A stretch of DNA of 46,111 bases from Hyphomicrobiales bacterium (GCA_900468625.1 UBUL01000050.1:1-46111); one strand, 5' to 3'. Positions 1 to 8,679 are shown, counted from the first letter of the stretch. A program made the numbers and translations. The notes: a model not told the origin generated them from the letters alone.

Positions 1-22
1 CGACAATCATCATAGGAGAACA

Positions 23-1114
23 ATGATGAAAAGTGGTCTTGAAGATGTCATTGCTGCCGAAACGAAGCTGTCCGATGTCGACGGCGCTGCCGGTCGTCTG
101 ATTATCCGCGGCGTATCGCTGGATGATCTGGTCGCGACCAGCCGCTTCGAGGATGTTGCGGCGCTGCTGCTGGATGGCCTGTTTGACGAACATATTGACG
201 CAACTTCCATCCGAGCGAAGCTTGGCGCGGCCCGTATTGCCCTCTTTACGCATGTGGAGGCCGCCGATGCCGCTGTGCTCGCGTTGCCGCCGGTGGACGC
301 TGTGCGTGCCTTGCTGGCTCGCGTCCCGGATGGGGAAGATTTTGCTACGGCGATCCGCCTGATGGCGGCGCCTGCCGTCTTCCTGCCGGCCGTATTGCGA
401 TTGCAGAAGGGCAAAGCGCCGATCAGGCCGGATGCCTCGCTCTCGCAATCAGCCGACATCCTGCACATGTTGACGGGTCGCGTGCCGACAGCCGAGCAAA
501 CGGCGGGGCTCGACGCCTATCTGGTAACGATTTCCGATCATGGTCTCAATGCATCGACATTCGCCTCCCGTGTTATCGCCTCGACCCATGCCGGCCTCAC
601 TTCTTCGGTTCTCGCGGCAATCAGCGCCCTCAAAGGGCCTCTGCATGGCGGTGCCCCCGGCCCGGTGCTCGATATGCTCGACGGTGTCGGCAAGCCTGAA
701 AATGCCCACGCCTGGCTGTCGCAGGCGCTCGATCACGGCGAGCGGTTGATGGGCTTCGGCCATCGCATCTACCGTGTCCGTGATCCCCGCGCCGACGCCC
801 TGAAAACGGCATTGAAGCCGATCTTTGCCAGCGGACAGGCCGACGCCGGGCGCATCGCTCTGGCGGAAGCCATCGAATCTGCGGCGCTGGCTTTGCTCAA
901 GGAGCGCAAGCCGGATCGGCCCTTGGACGTCAATGTCGAATACTACACCGCCCTGCTGCTCGACGCCCTCGGCTTCCCGCGCAGTTCCTTCACCGGCGTC
1001 TTCGCGATTGGCCGCACGGTTGGCTGGATCGCCCACGCACGCGAGCAGACGCTTGACGGACGCTTGATCCGCCCGCAATCGCGCTATGTCGGTCCGCTGC
1101 CGACGGCAGCATAA
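23..1114 (+). CDS. citrate synthase family protein (citrate/methylcitrate synthase-like)
   Basis: Citrate synthase superfamily enzyme, expected to condense acetyl-CoA or propionyl-CoA with oxaloacetate in the cytoplasm. At 363 residues it is shorter than the main housekeeping citrate synthase. Visible motifs are GPLHGGAPG near residue 204 (first catalytic His region) and GFGHRIYR near 244 (second catalytic His). In the C-terminal catalytic motif, usually N-V-D-F/Y, this protein reads NVEYY near 302, so Glu stands where the catalytic Asp is expected. An AGGAG sits at 14-18; two ATGs follow at 23 and 26, and the second has the better spacing. The gene ends 21 bp from the convergent LysR gene. 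Substrate choice cannot be read from the sequence, and a second citrate synthase-like gene may lie just upstream of the window. Confidence 0.88.
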   Translation: MMKSGLEDVIAAETKLSDVDGAAGRLIIRGVSLDDLVATSRFEDVAALLLDGLFDEHIDATSIRAKLGAARIALFTHVEAADAAVLALPPVDAVRALLARVPDGEDFATAIRLMAAPAVFLPAVLRLQKGKAPIRPDASLSQSADILHMLTGRVPTAEQTAGLDAYLVTISDHGLNASTFASRVIASTHAGLTSSVLAAISALKGPLHGGAPGPVLDMLDGVGKPENAHAWLSQALDHGERLMGFGHRIYRVRDPRADALKTALKPIFASGQADAGRIALAEAIESAALALLKERKPDRPLDVNVEYYTALLLDALGFPRSSFTGVFAIGRTVGWIAHAREQTLDGRLIRPQSRYVGPLPTAA

Positions 1115-1135
1115 GGGCCTCCCAGAAGCTGGGAC

Positions 1136-2011
1136 TCAGGCGGCCGCGGATTGCCGCGGCCGCATCATGCCTTCGCGGATGTGGCGGGCAAGCTCGAGCG
1201 CTTGCGGTGTTGCACCGCCCTTCGGCAAATGCAGGTTGATCGCAAAGACCGGCAGTTCGGGCAAGCCATGCTCGACATTGAGGATGTCGAGATCGGAGGG
1301 AACGGTCGAAGCGAGCCAGGCGGTGATGGCCAGATCGGTGCGCACCGTTGCCGTGGTCGCCTCGATATTGCCGTTCTCAAAGACCGTCCGCCAGCGCAGT
1401 CCGTCCCTGCTGAGTGCCGCAAAGACCGATGTGCGGAAGGCGCAGGTATCGGCGACCATCGAAATCGGTAGCGGCACCTTGCGATGGGCATTGCCGGCCT
1501 TCGCGCCGACCCAGACGAGCCGTTCGACAGCCAGGCACTCGCCCTGCGACGCGCCGTAAGGTTCCTCCGCCACGCAGAGATCGACGGTTCCGTTCCCCAG
1601 CTCTTCCAGAAGCTCGGGAGACGAAGCGCAAACCAAAGAAATCTCCACCTGCGGGTGACGTTCGGCATAGGATTTGAGCACAGGCGCGAGCGTTGCTCCG
1701 ACGAGATCGTAGGGAACGCCGAGCCGGACGCTGCCGCGAACCGTCCTTTCCGTCATGTCGTTCCAGATCTCGTCGTTCAGCACCAGCAGGCGGCGAGCAT
1801 TGCCGAGCAGCCGTTCGCCTGCTTCCGTCAGACGCAATCCGCGCCTGTCACGCTCGAACAAGGCGCAGCCGAGCATGTCCTCAAGCCGCTTGATCTGCTG
1901 GCTGATGGCGCCCTGGGTCATATGCAGCATATTGGCTGATATCGTCATGCTGGCCTGCTCGGCGACGGTGGCGAAGGTTCTGATGAGTGTAATGTCGAAG
2001 TTTCGGGTCAT
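1136..2011 (-). CDS. LysR family transcriptional regulator
   Basis: A 291-residue LysR-type regulator. The N-terminal winged helix-turn-helix spans about residues 4-62 (ITLIRTFATVAEQASMT through QGAISQQIKRLEDMLG and LTEAGERLL), followed by a periplasmic-binding-like effector domain to the C-terminus. I prefer the ATG at 2011 over an upstream in-frame start at 2047, because the shorter form begins directly at the helix-turn-helix. It is transcribed away from the LysE-type exporter at 2111. This is the classic arrangement in which a LysR regulator controls its divergent exporter, and an inverted repeat lies between them. The effector is unknown; an amino acid or a similar small molecule is an inference from the neighbour only. 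Confidence 0.9.
   Translation of the reverse strand: MTRNFDITLIRTFATVAEQASMTISANMLHMTQGAISQQIKRLEDMLGCALFERDRRGLRLTEAGERLLGNARRLLVLNDEIWNDMTERTVRGSVRLGVPYDLVGATLAPVLKSYAERHPQVEISLVCASSPELLEELGNGTVDLCVAEEPYGASQGECLAVERLVWVGAKAGNAHRKVPLPISMVADTCAFRTSVFAALSRDGLRWRTVFENGNIEATTATVRTDLAITAWLASTVPSDLDILNVEHGLPELPVFAINLHLPKGGATPQALELARHIREGMMRPRQSAAA
1140..1163. terminator. strong hairpin at convergent gene ends
   Basis: Perfect 10-bp arms (GCGGCCGCGG and its complement) enclose a 4-base loop. The hairpin lies in the last codons of the LysR gene and just past the citrate synthase-like gene. There is no T tract, so it may be a transcription barrier for convergent transcripts or simply GC-rich coding sequence. 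Confidence 0.35.
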
Positions 2012-2015
2012 GGCT

Positions 2016-2034
2016 GCATTATAGTTTCTAATGC
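2016..2034. promoter_or_regulatory. candidate LysR operator (19-bp inverted repeat)
   Basis: GCATTA, a 7-base spacer, then TAATGC: perfect 6-bp arms that also contain a T-N11-A pattern typical of LysR binding sites. It lies 5 bp upstream of the LysR ATG and about 80 bp from the LysE ATG, so it could serve autoregulation and activation of the exporter. Confidence 0.5.
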
Positions 2035-2110
2035 CTGGATCCTTCAATATTCGATTTCATGATGCAGAAGTGCCGTCTATGACTTTTCCCGATATGGAGA
2101 AAAGCCGGAT

Positions 2111-2710
2111 ATGACGATCGAATCCTTGCTGCCGCTGATCCTCTTCGCATTGGTTTCCACGATAACCCCCGGTGGCGCGACGACACTTGCGACCGCGTCC
2201 GGTGCGCATTTCGGCTTCCGCCGCTCGATACCCGTTATGGGCGGTTTTGCCTTCGGCCTGGGTTCCATGGCCTGTGCCGCGGCGGTGGGGCTTGGCGGCG
2301 TATTGACGGCCCTGCCGATGTTGCAGATCGCCATGAAGGCGTTGGGTTCCCTCTATCTGATCTGGCTCGCCGTTCGGATCGGCGGAAGCGGCCAGCCGCG
2401 CGAGGCCGGGCAGATGGCAAGGCCGACGGGCTTTCTGGCGGGCGTCTGGATGCTGTGGCACAACCCCAAGGGCTGGGCCATGACGATGGGCGCTGCAGCC
2501 TCTTTTGCCGCGCTCGCAAACAGTCCGTTGACGCTTGCGATGCTGCTTGGCATGACCTTCTGCGTTATGGCGGCACTCTCGCTGACATTGTGGTGCGCGC
2601 TGGGCCAGTTATTCGCCCGGCTGCTGAACGCGCCGTGGCAATGGCGTGCCCTCAATATCTTTTTGGCCTGCCTTCTCGTGCTCTCCATCATCCCGATGTG
2701 GCGCGATTGA
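2111..2710 (+). CDS. LysE family translocator
   Basis: A 199-residue inner membrane protein of the LysE/RhtB superfamily, which exports amino acids or related metabolites. It has about six hydrophobic segments. The N-terminal family motif appears as ITPGGATTLATASG near residues 18-31, a variant of the usual TPGP-N signature. WHNPKGW near residue 117 is the conserved loop after the third segment. It is divergent from a LysR regulator with a shared 99-bp intergenic region and ends 2 bp before the convergent permease gene. The substrate cannot be determined here. Confidence 0.87.
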   Translation: MTIESLLPLILFALVSTITPGGATTLATASGAHFGFRRSIPVMGGFAFGLGSMACAAAVGLGGVLTALPMLQIAMKALGSLYLIWLAVRIGGSGQPREAGQMARPTGFLAGVWMLWHNPKGWAMTMGAAASFAALANSPLTLAMLLGMTFCVMAALSLTLWCALGQLFARLLNAPWQWRALNIFLACLLVLSIIPMWRD

Positions 2711-2712
2711 CG

Positions 2713-3762
2713 TCAGGAATGATTGATCTGCAGGCTGTCATACCCCTTCGCCTTATAGAGCGCGGCCGAAATCAGCCAGCTCAGCAGGAAAATGCCGACC
2801 ACGGCGAAGCCGAAATTGGCGAGATTGTCGTTGAGTTCGGCGATGAAGCGCCAAAAGCCGCCTTCGAGGCCAAGCTTGTCGGAGATCAGCCCGAGCGCCT
2901 CGATGCCTCCGATGAAGATGGCGACGACGACGGAGGCCGCTGTGATCGTCAGATTGTACCAGAGCTTGCGGATCGGCTTGACGAAGGCCCAGCCATAAGC
3001 GCCTGTCATCAGCGTACTGTCGAGCGTATCCATCAGTGACATGCCGGCGGTGAACAGCGCCGGGAAGATCAGGATCGTCCAGAAGGACATGCCCTGCGCG
3101 GCCTGAGCGGCCGAAATGCCGAGAAGCCCGATCTCGGTTGCTGTGTCGAAGCCGAGGCCGAAGAGAAAGCCGATCGGATACATGTGCCAGGAGCGGGTGA
3201 CGACCTTGAACATCGGCCGGAAGATACGCGCGAGAAAACCGCCGCCGCCAAGAAGCGCATCGAGATCGTCATCGGTGATCCCTTCGCCTTTTTGCGCCCT
3301 CTTGAAGGCGGACCACACGTCCTTCAGGACAAAGAGATTGGCGATGCCGATCAGCGTCAGGAACAATGCCGAAACCGCGGTGCCGATGACGCCGCCGATA
3401 TTGTGGAACGAATCGAGCTTGCTTTGCATGGCGGCCGCGGTCGCTGCAATCAGGATAGAGGCGATGACGACGATCGAGGAATGACCGAGAGAGAAGAAGA
3501 AGCCCGCAGCATAGGGCTGCTTCTTTTCCTGAATGAGCTTGCGCACGACGTTGTCGATGGCGGCGATATGATCGGCATCGAAGGCATGGCGAAGGCCGAA
3601 CATATAAGCAAGAAGTGCAATGCCCAGAAGCGACGGCCTCTCGGCAAAGACCGCCCAGGCCCAAATCCATGCGCTAATATTGAACGCGATCAGCAGCATG
3701 AAGGTGATGGCGATCTTGGCCCTCGGTCTCTCCGCGCGATCGTCAAACGGATTGAGGATCAT
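2713..3762 (-). CDS. nickel/cobalt permease, NiCoT family (HoxN/HupN/NixA-like)
   Basis: A single-component, high-affinity Ni2+/Co2+ importer of the inner membrane. The diagnostic transmembrane II signature HAFDADHIAAIDN lies at about residues 59-71 (H-X4-DH), and a second family signature, LGFDTATEIGLL, lies further on. About eight hydrophobic segments are visible over 349 residues. I chose the ATG at 3762, preceded by GGGAAC; an in-frame start at 3825 would add 21 residues without membrane or motif content. No cobalamin riboswitch core is convincing in the leader. Nickel versus cobalt preference cannot be decided. No urease, hydrogenase or cobalamin gene is adjacent in the window. Confidence 0.92.
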   Translation of the reverse strand: MILNPFDDRAERPRAKIAITFMLLIAFNISAWIWAWAVFAERPSLLGIALLAYMFGLRHAFDADHIAAIDNVVRKLIQEKKQPYAAGFFFSLGHSSIVVIASILIAATAAAMQSKLDSFHNIGGVIGTAVSALFLTLIGIANLFVLKDVWSAFKRAQKGEGITDDDLDALLGGGGFLARIFRPMFKVVTRSWHMYPIGFLFGLGFDTATEIGLLGISAAQAAQGMSFWTILIFPALFTAGMSLMDTLDSTLMTGAYGWAFVKPIRKLWYNLTITAASVVVAIFIGGIEALGLISDKLGLEGGFWRFIAELNDNLANFGFAVVGIFLLSWLISAALYKAKGYDSLQINHS

Positions 3763-3903
3763 ACTTTTGTTCCCGTTATACTTGCTCGCACAGTGGCACG
3801 GAAACAGAAGCCGCGCGACAGCCAAATGACGTAGGTATCGACGCTTTCACAGTGTTTCAGAAGCAGGCGGACCCGGCACATGCCAAGTCTGCCTTCTCAT
3901 CTG

Positions 3904-4296
3904 TTAGCCGATCTCGAAGGGATACCCCTCATCGGCCCAGCCGGTCATGCCGCCGATCATCACCTTCACGCGCTTACCGAGCGTGCCGAGCCGCCAGGCG
4001 GCCTTGTCCGTGCCGTTGCAATGCGGTCCGGCGCAATAGACGACGAACAGCGTGTCCTCGGGCCATTCCGCCATCTTTCGCGCAGTCATTTTGCCATGCG
4101 GCAGGTTGATCGCGCTCGGAATATGCTTCTCCTGAAACGTGGCTGGGCCGCGGACATCGAGCAGCACGAAATCCGCGTTGCCCGATGTCATGGCCTGACG
4201 CACGTCGGAGCAATCCGTCTCGAAGGCAAGCCTGCGGGCATAATGTTCGGCGACGAAGTTCGGGGCTGCTGCGGGGATTTCACTGACTAGGGACAT
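3904..4296 (-). CDS. rhodanese-like domain protein
   Basis: A 130-residue single-domain rhodanese (sulfurtransferase), probably cytoplasmic because there is no signal peptide. The family motifs LLDVRGPATF (about 45-54) and HIPSAINLPHG (58-68) are present. The active-site loop is CAGPHCN, with the nucleophilic Cys at about 88 and a second Cys at 93. GGMTGWADEGYP near the C-terminus is the closing motif of the family. The ATG at 4296 has an AAGGAG six bases upstream. It is divergent from a GlxA-type regulator that starts about 85 bp away, which suggests that regulator controls it. The physiological sulfur donor and acceptor are unknown. Confidence 0.9.
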   Translation of the reverse strand: MSLVSEIPAAAPNFVAEHYARRLAFETDCSDVRQAMTSGNADFVLLDVRGPATFQEKHIPSAINLPHGKMTARKMAEWPEDTLFVVYCAGPHCNGTDKAAWRLGTLGKRVKVMIGGMTGWADEGYPFEIG

Positions 4297-4381
4297 GGAA
4301 CGCTCCTTCTTGCTTCGGCGCATTCATGCCTGAGCGGTCCCGCGGTTGAAATTGGCCGAAATGCCATATAGCGTCAATATC

Positions 4382-5398
4382 ATGCCAAACTCAGATGATC
4401 CCGATCTCCGCGGCCCGCATGTTGTAACCCTCGTCTATGACGGGCTCTGCACATTCGAATTCGGCGTCGCCTATGAAATCTTCGGCCTGCCCCGTCCGGA
4501 GATGGGCGGCGATTGGTACAGGTTTTCCGCTTGCGCCATCGAGGATGGCTCGCTTCGCGCTGCCGGTGGTTTGACAGTGCAGGTCGACCGCGGGCTGGAA
4601 GTCATCGCCGATGCCGATCTGATCGTCGTGCCCGGCTGGCGCGGCATAGGCACGCCGGTCCCTACCCCGCTGGTTGCCGAGCTGCAGGCCGCCAGCCGCC
4701 GCGGCGTTCGCATCATGTCGCTATGCTCCGGCGTGGCGGTCCTCGCCGCGGCGGGATTGCTCGCCGGTCGCAAGGCGACCACGCATTGGCGCTATGTCGA
4801 ATCCATCGCTGCGCGTTATCCGGACATATCGGTGGATGCCGATGTTCTCTATGTCGATGAGGACAAGGTGCTCACGGCGGCCGGCAGTGCCGCCGCGATC
4901 GATCTCTGCCTGCACGTCGTGCGCCGGGATTTCGGACCTGACATCGCCAACCGCGTTGCCCGCCGGCTCGTGGTGCCTCCACATCGCGAAGGCGGTCAGG
5001 CGCAATATATCGAGACCCCGGTCCTGAGACAGCGCGAGGGAGCGCGTTTGGGTCCATTGCTTGAATGGATGCGCGAGCGTCTGCAGGACGAGCAGCCCAT
5101 CGCCGCGCTTGCAGCGCGGGCCGGCATGAGTGTGCGAACCTTCCAGCGCCGTTTCGAGGCGACCACTGGCATGGCGCCGGGCGAATGGCTGCTGGGTGAA
5201 CGGCTCCGGCGCGCCCGTGATCTGCTCGAAAAACAGACAGCCATTTCACTGGATGATGTAGCAGCAGCGAGCGGTTTTGGATCGCTCGCCACCATGCGTC
5301 ATCATTTTCGGGAGAGGCTTGCGGTGAGCCCGAGCGACTACCGCAAGCGATTTGCAGCTTTTAAACCAGCCGGCTCTGTTCCGTCGCGGCTTCGATGA
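4382..5398 (+). CDS. GlxA family transcriptional regulator (DJ-1/PfpI domain + AraC helix-turn-helix)
   Basis: A 338-residue two-domain activator. Residues about 12-190 form a DJ-1/PfpI (class I amidotransferase-like) sensor domain with a Cys in SLCSGVAVLAAAG near 115. Residues about 225-325 hold an AraC-type double helix-turn-helix (LAARAGMSVRTFQRRF and LDDVAAASGFGS). It resembles the group annotated FtrA/GlxA, an assignment made by domain order only. Possible starts are TTG 4346, ATG 4361 and ATG 4382; the last lies just before the conserved sensor domain. It faces away from the rhodanese gene. Its 3' end overlaps the convergent pyrG gene by 38 bp. Confidence 0.88.
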   Translation: MPNSDDPDLRGPHVVTLVYDGLCTFEFGVAYEIFGLPRPEMGGDWYRFSACAIEDGSLRAAGGLTVQVDRGLEVIADADLIVVPGWRGIGTPVPTPLVAELQAASRRGVRIMSLCSGVAVLAAAGLLAGRKATTHWRYVESIAARYPDISVDADVLYVDEDKVLTAAGSAAAIDLCLHVVRRDFGPDIANRVARRLVVPPHREGGQAQYIETPVLRQREGARLGPLLEWMRERLQDEQPIAALAARAGMSVRTFQRRFEATTGMAPGEWLLGERLRRARDLLEKQTAISLDDVAAASGFGSLATMRHHFRERLAVSPSDYRKRFAAFKPAGSVPSRLR

Positions 5399-6989
5399 AG
5401 CTCGAGAACAGCGGATGCGGTTCCAGCGGCCGGGACTTCAGTTCCGGGTGATACTGGACGCCGATGAACCACGGATGATCCGCATATTCGACCGTCTCGG
5501 GCAGAACGCCGTCCGGTGACATGCCGGAGAAGGTCAAGCCGCATTCTTCCAGCCTGTCCTTGTAATCGACATTGACCTCGTAACGGTGGCGATGGCGCTC
5601 CGAAATATCGGTCGAGCCGTAAATCTCCGAAATCTTCGTACCCTTCTTCAGGGCTGCCTTGTAGGCGCCAAGGCGCATGGTGCCGCCGAGATCGCCCGAT
5701 GCCGTGCGCTTCTGCAGCTCGTTGCCCTTCAGCCATTCGGTCATCAAGCCGACGACGGGCTCCTTGGTGGGGCCGAACTCGGTCGACGAGGCATGTTCGA
5801 CGCCGGCCAGATTGCGAGCCGCTTCGATGACGGCCATCTGCATGCCGAAGCAGATGCCGAAATACGGCACCTTGCGCTCGCGTGCGAATCGGGCTGCCAG
5901 GATCTTGCCTTCGGAACCGCGTTCGCCGAAGCCGCCGGGCACGAGAATGCCATGAACTTTCTCGAGATAGGGCGCCGGATCTTCCTTTTCGAAGATCTCG
6001 GACTCGATCCATTCGAGCTTGACCTTGACCCGGTTGGCGATACCGCCGTGATGCAGCGCTTCGATCAGCGACTTATAGGCATCTTTCAGACCAGTATATT
6101 TGCCGACGATGGCGATGGTCACCTCGCCTTCCGGCGTGCGGATACGATTGCAGACCTCTTCCCACTGCTCGAGACGCGGCTTCGGAGCCGGCTCGATGCC
6201 GAAGGCGGCCAGGACTTCGTTGTCGAGGCCTTCCTTATGATAGGCCATCGGCACGTCGTAGATGTTCGCAACATCGAGCGCCTGAATGACGGCAGATTCC
6301 CGCACATTGCAGAACAGCGAAAGCTTGCGGCGTTCGGCTTCGGGGATTTCCCGGTCGGCACGCACGAGCAGAATGTCGGGATGAATGCCGAGGGCCTGCA
6401 GTTCCTTGACGGAATGCTGCGTCGGCTTGGTCTTCAGCTCGCCGGCCGCGGGAATATAGGGCATCAGCGTCAGATGAACGTAGACTGCCGTGCCGCGCGG
6501 CAGATCGTTGCCGAGCTGGCGGATCGCCTCCATGAAAGGCATGGCTTCGATGTCGCCGACCGTGCCGCCGATCTCGCAGATCACGAAATCATAATCGTCA
6601 TTGCCTTCGGTCACGAAATCCTTGATCTCGTTGGTGACGTGCGGAATGACCTGGACGGTGGCGCCGAGATAATCGCCGCGGCGTTCCTTGTCGATGATGT
6701 TCTTGTAGATGCGACCGGTGGTGATGTTGTCGGTCTTGGTGGCCGAGCGGCCGGTGAAGCGTTCGTAGTGGCCGAGATCGAGGTCGGTTTCCGCACCGTC
6801 GTCGGTAACGAAGACCTCGCCGTGCTGGGTCGGGCTCATGGTGCCCGGATCCACGTTCAGATAGGGGTCGAGTTTGCGCAGGCGAACGCGATAACCACGA
6901 GCCTGCAACAACGCTCCTAGAGCCGCAGCCGCAATTCCTTTTCCGAGGGAAGAAACCACGCCGCCTGTGATGAATACATATCGCGCCAT
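5361..6989 (-). CDS. pyrG: CTP synthase (glutamine hydrolysing)
   Basis: Converts UTP to CTP using ATP and glutamine, the last step of pyrimidine nucleotide synthesis. At 542 residues it has the usual length. The N-terminal synthetase domain starts ARYVFITGGVVSSLGKG, the nucleotide-binding signature. The C-terminal class I glutamine amidotransferase has PYFGICFGMQMA with the nucleophilic Cys, and VQYHPELKSRP with the catalytic His near the end. I placed the start at 6989 because the conserved ARYVFITGG follows directly; an alternative start eight codons upstream (7013) adds nothing conserved. It lies downstream of secG and tpiA on the same strand, but a terminator after secG suggests separate transcription. 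Confidence 0.98.
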   Translation of the reverse strand: MARYVFITGGVVSSLGKGIAAAALGALLQARGYRVRLRKLDPYLNVDPGTMSPTQHGEVFVTDDGAETDLDLGHYERFTGRSATKTDNITTGRIYKNIIDKERRGDYLGATVQVIPHVTNEIKDFVTEGNDDYDFVICEIGGTVGDIEAMPFMEAIRQLGNDLPRGTAVYVHLTLMPYIPAAGELKTKPTQHSVKELQALGIHPDILLVRADREIPEAERRKLSLFCNVRESAVIQALDVANIYDVPMAYHKEGLDNEVLAAFGIEPAPKPRLEQWEEVCNRIRTPEGEVTIAIVGKYTGLKDAYKSLIEALHHGGIANRVKVKLEWIESEIFEKEDPAPYLEKVHGILVPGGFGERGSEGKILAARFARERKVPYFGICFGMQMAVIEAARNLAGVEHASSTEFGPTKEPVVGLMTEWLKGNELQKRTASGDLGGTMRLGAYKAALKKGTKISEIYGSTDISERHRHRYEVNVDYKDRLEECGLTFSGMSPDGVLPETVEYADHPWFIGVQYHPELKSRPLEPHPLFSSFIEAATEQSRLV

Positions 6990-7073
6990 GGGAGTCACCG
7001 GATACCTTTTCACAAATGATTCCGCTAGCCCTAAAATTCTTTTCCGGAATTTTGGCTACAGAACGCGGAATAT

Positions 7074-7110
7074 GGACAAAACAAAACCGGCAGATCCGAG
7101 GACCTGCCGG
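7074..7110 (-). terminator. rho-independent terminator of secG
   Basis: An 11-bp stem with one mismatch (arms in 7087-7097 and 7100-7110) is followed on the minus strand by a T-rich tract. It starts 23 bp past the secG stop codon. Confidence 0.75.
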
Positions 7111-7132
7111 GGATGATCTTCGGCGACCGGAA

Positions 7133-7660
7133 TTACTTTCCGGTCGGAACGCCGCCGTTGTCGGCTGGCGCGGGAGTCGTCGTCGCCGGCGCGGGCTGCT
7201 GACCGGTTGCGGCCGGAGCCTGCTGGGCAGGCGCCGTCGCGGCGGGCTGGTTCGTCGAGGCAGGCGGTGTCGCCTGCGACTGCGGCGCGACGGCGCCGCT
7301 GTTCGGAACGCCGCTATTGTCGGCCGGCTTGGCCGGGGTCGTCGCCGGAGCGGAACCCTTCTGGCCGCCGAGCGAATCAAGGATGCCGTTGCCCTGGCCG
7401 GCCGTGCTCGGGATACGGTTAAGAATGTCGGTCGGGCGAGCTTCGAAGCGCGACAGCACGTTCATGCCGAGCGCGAGCGCGAAGAAGAGCGCCGCGAGAA
7501 TGGCCGTGGTGCGCGTCAGCGCATTGGCCGTACCGCGCGCGGACATGAAGCCCGATCCGCCGCCGATGCCGAGGCCGCCACCTTCCGAGCGCTGAATCAG
7601 CACAACGCCGATGAGGGCGATGACAACCATGAGATAGATGACAAGCAGTACGGTTTGCAT
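7133..7660 (-). CDS. secG: preprotein translocase subunit SecG
   Basis: Small inner-membrane subunit of the SecYEG translocon. Two hydrophobic segments (about residues 2-22 and 52-72) flank the family's conserved loop, seen here as LIQRSEGGGLGIGGGS. After about residue 80 the protein continues as a 95-residue tail of Ala, Pro, Gln, Thr and Gly with no recognisable domain. Long low-complexity tails of this kind are familiar in alphaproteobacterial SecG. The ATG at 7660 starts MQTVLLVIY, and the 10 upstream in-frame residues from 7690 are probably not translated. The gene sits between tpiA and pyrG and has its own terminator. Confidence 0.95.
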   Translation of the reverse strand: MQTVLLVIYLMVVIALIGVVLIQRSEGGGLGIGGGSGFMSARGTANALTRTTAILAALFFALALGMNVLSRFEARPTDILNRIPSTAGQGNGILDSLGGQKGSAPATTPAKPADNSGVPNSGAVAPQSQATPPASTNQPAATAPAQQAPAATGQQPAPATTTPAPADNGGVPTGK

Positions 7661-7773
7661 AGATCCAGTCCTGCCCGGTGCGGGCATCAAAAATAAAAGC
7701 TCGCGGCTCTTTACATGAGGCTCTCGCCTATTCCAAGCCCTTTTAGGGCCGGAATTTCGGGCAAGTCGTTGCT

Positions 7774-8544
7774 TCAGGCGAACTGCCGTTCGAATGCCGC
7801 ATAAATGGCGAGGAAGTCGGCGGCTTTCAAGCTCTGCCCTCCGACAAGCACGCCGTTGACGTGTGGAACATCGAGAAGATCGCGCGCGTTGGCGCCGCTG
7901 ACCGATCCGCCGTAAAGGATTCGCATATTCGCGCCGTCCTTGCCGAAGCGCTGGATCAGCTCGGCGCGGATGAAGGCGTGTGCCTCCTCGACATTTTCCT
8001 GAGTGGGGACGACGCCGGTGCCGATTGCCCAGACGGGCTCGTAAGCAATTACGGTCGTTGCCGCCGTCGAGCCATCCGGAATCGACCCCAGCAGCTCCCG
8101 CTTCAGAACCTCCAAAGTCTGGCCGCTGTTGCGCTCATAGGCAGTCTCGCCGATGCAGATGATGGCGATCAACCCTGCATCATGCGCTGCCTGCGCCTTT
8201 GCGCGTACCAGCATATCGCTTTCAGCGTGATTCCTGCGGCGCTCGGAATGGCCGACGATGACATGAGTGCCGAAGCAGTCGGCAATCATCTCGGCCGAGA
8301 TATCGCCGGTGTGGGCGCCGCTCACCTGCTGATGGCAGTCCTGGGCGCCGATGGCGAGCGGGCTGTCGTCGCAAAGCGCTGTCGCGACATAGAGCAATGT
8401 GGCCGGGGGGCACAGCAGCGTATCGATCTTTTCCGACAGCGGCGCCTTGACGCCATCCGCGATCGCCTTGATCTGATCCAGGCTCGCGCGCGTGCCGTTC
8501 ATCTTCCAATTTCCGGCCAGGAGCGGCCGTACGGTCTTCGTCAT
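7774..8544 (-). CDS. tpiA: triosephosphate isomerase
   Basis: Interconverts dihydroxyacetone phosphate and glyceraldehyde 3-phosphate in glycolysis and gluconeogenesis; cytoplasmic. The 256-residue TIM barrel has the active-site Lys in AGNWKMNG (about 10-17), the catalytic His in VIVGHSERR, and the catalytic Glu in AYEPVWAIGTG. The phosphate-binding GGSVSGANA lies near residue 213. GGAG lies upstream of the ATG at 8544. It is followed by secG on the same strand after 113 bp. Confidence 0.98.
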   Translation of the reverse strand: MTKTVRPLLAGNWKMNGTRASLDQIKAIADGVKAPLSEKIDTLLCPPATLLYVATALCDDSPLAIGAQDCHQQVSGAHTGDISAEMIADCFGTHVIVGHSERRRNHAESDMLVRAKAQAAHDAGLIAIICIGETAYERNSGQTLEVLKRELLGSIPDGSTAATTVIAYEPVWAIGTGVVPTQENVEEAHAFIRAELIQRFGKDGANMRILYGGSVSGANARDLLDVPHVNGVLVGGQSLKAADFLAIYAAFERQFA

Positions 8545-8679
8545 TCCGAATGTCTCCCCCTATTTCAACAGTCGGACTAACAAAAAGGGGGAGGAAAGGA
8601 AAGTTATCGAACGGGACCGGAACCAGTTAAAATCGTTTGAAAAATGCTTATCCGGAAAATAATCCGGCGTCTGAGCGTT

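Noticed and set aside
3763..3900. Possible cobalamin riboswitch before the nickel/cobalt permease (a GCCACTGTG-like stretch)
   Set aside because: The B12 box and the conserved flanking elements are absent.
5586..6920. Long open frame antisense to pyrG
   Set aside because: Same codon-bias artefact; pyrG is complete with all motifs on the other strand.
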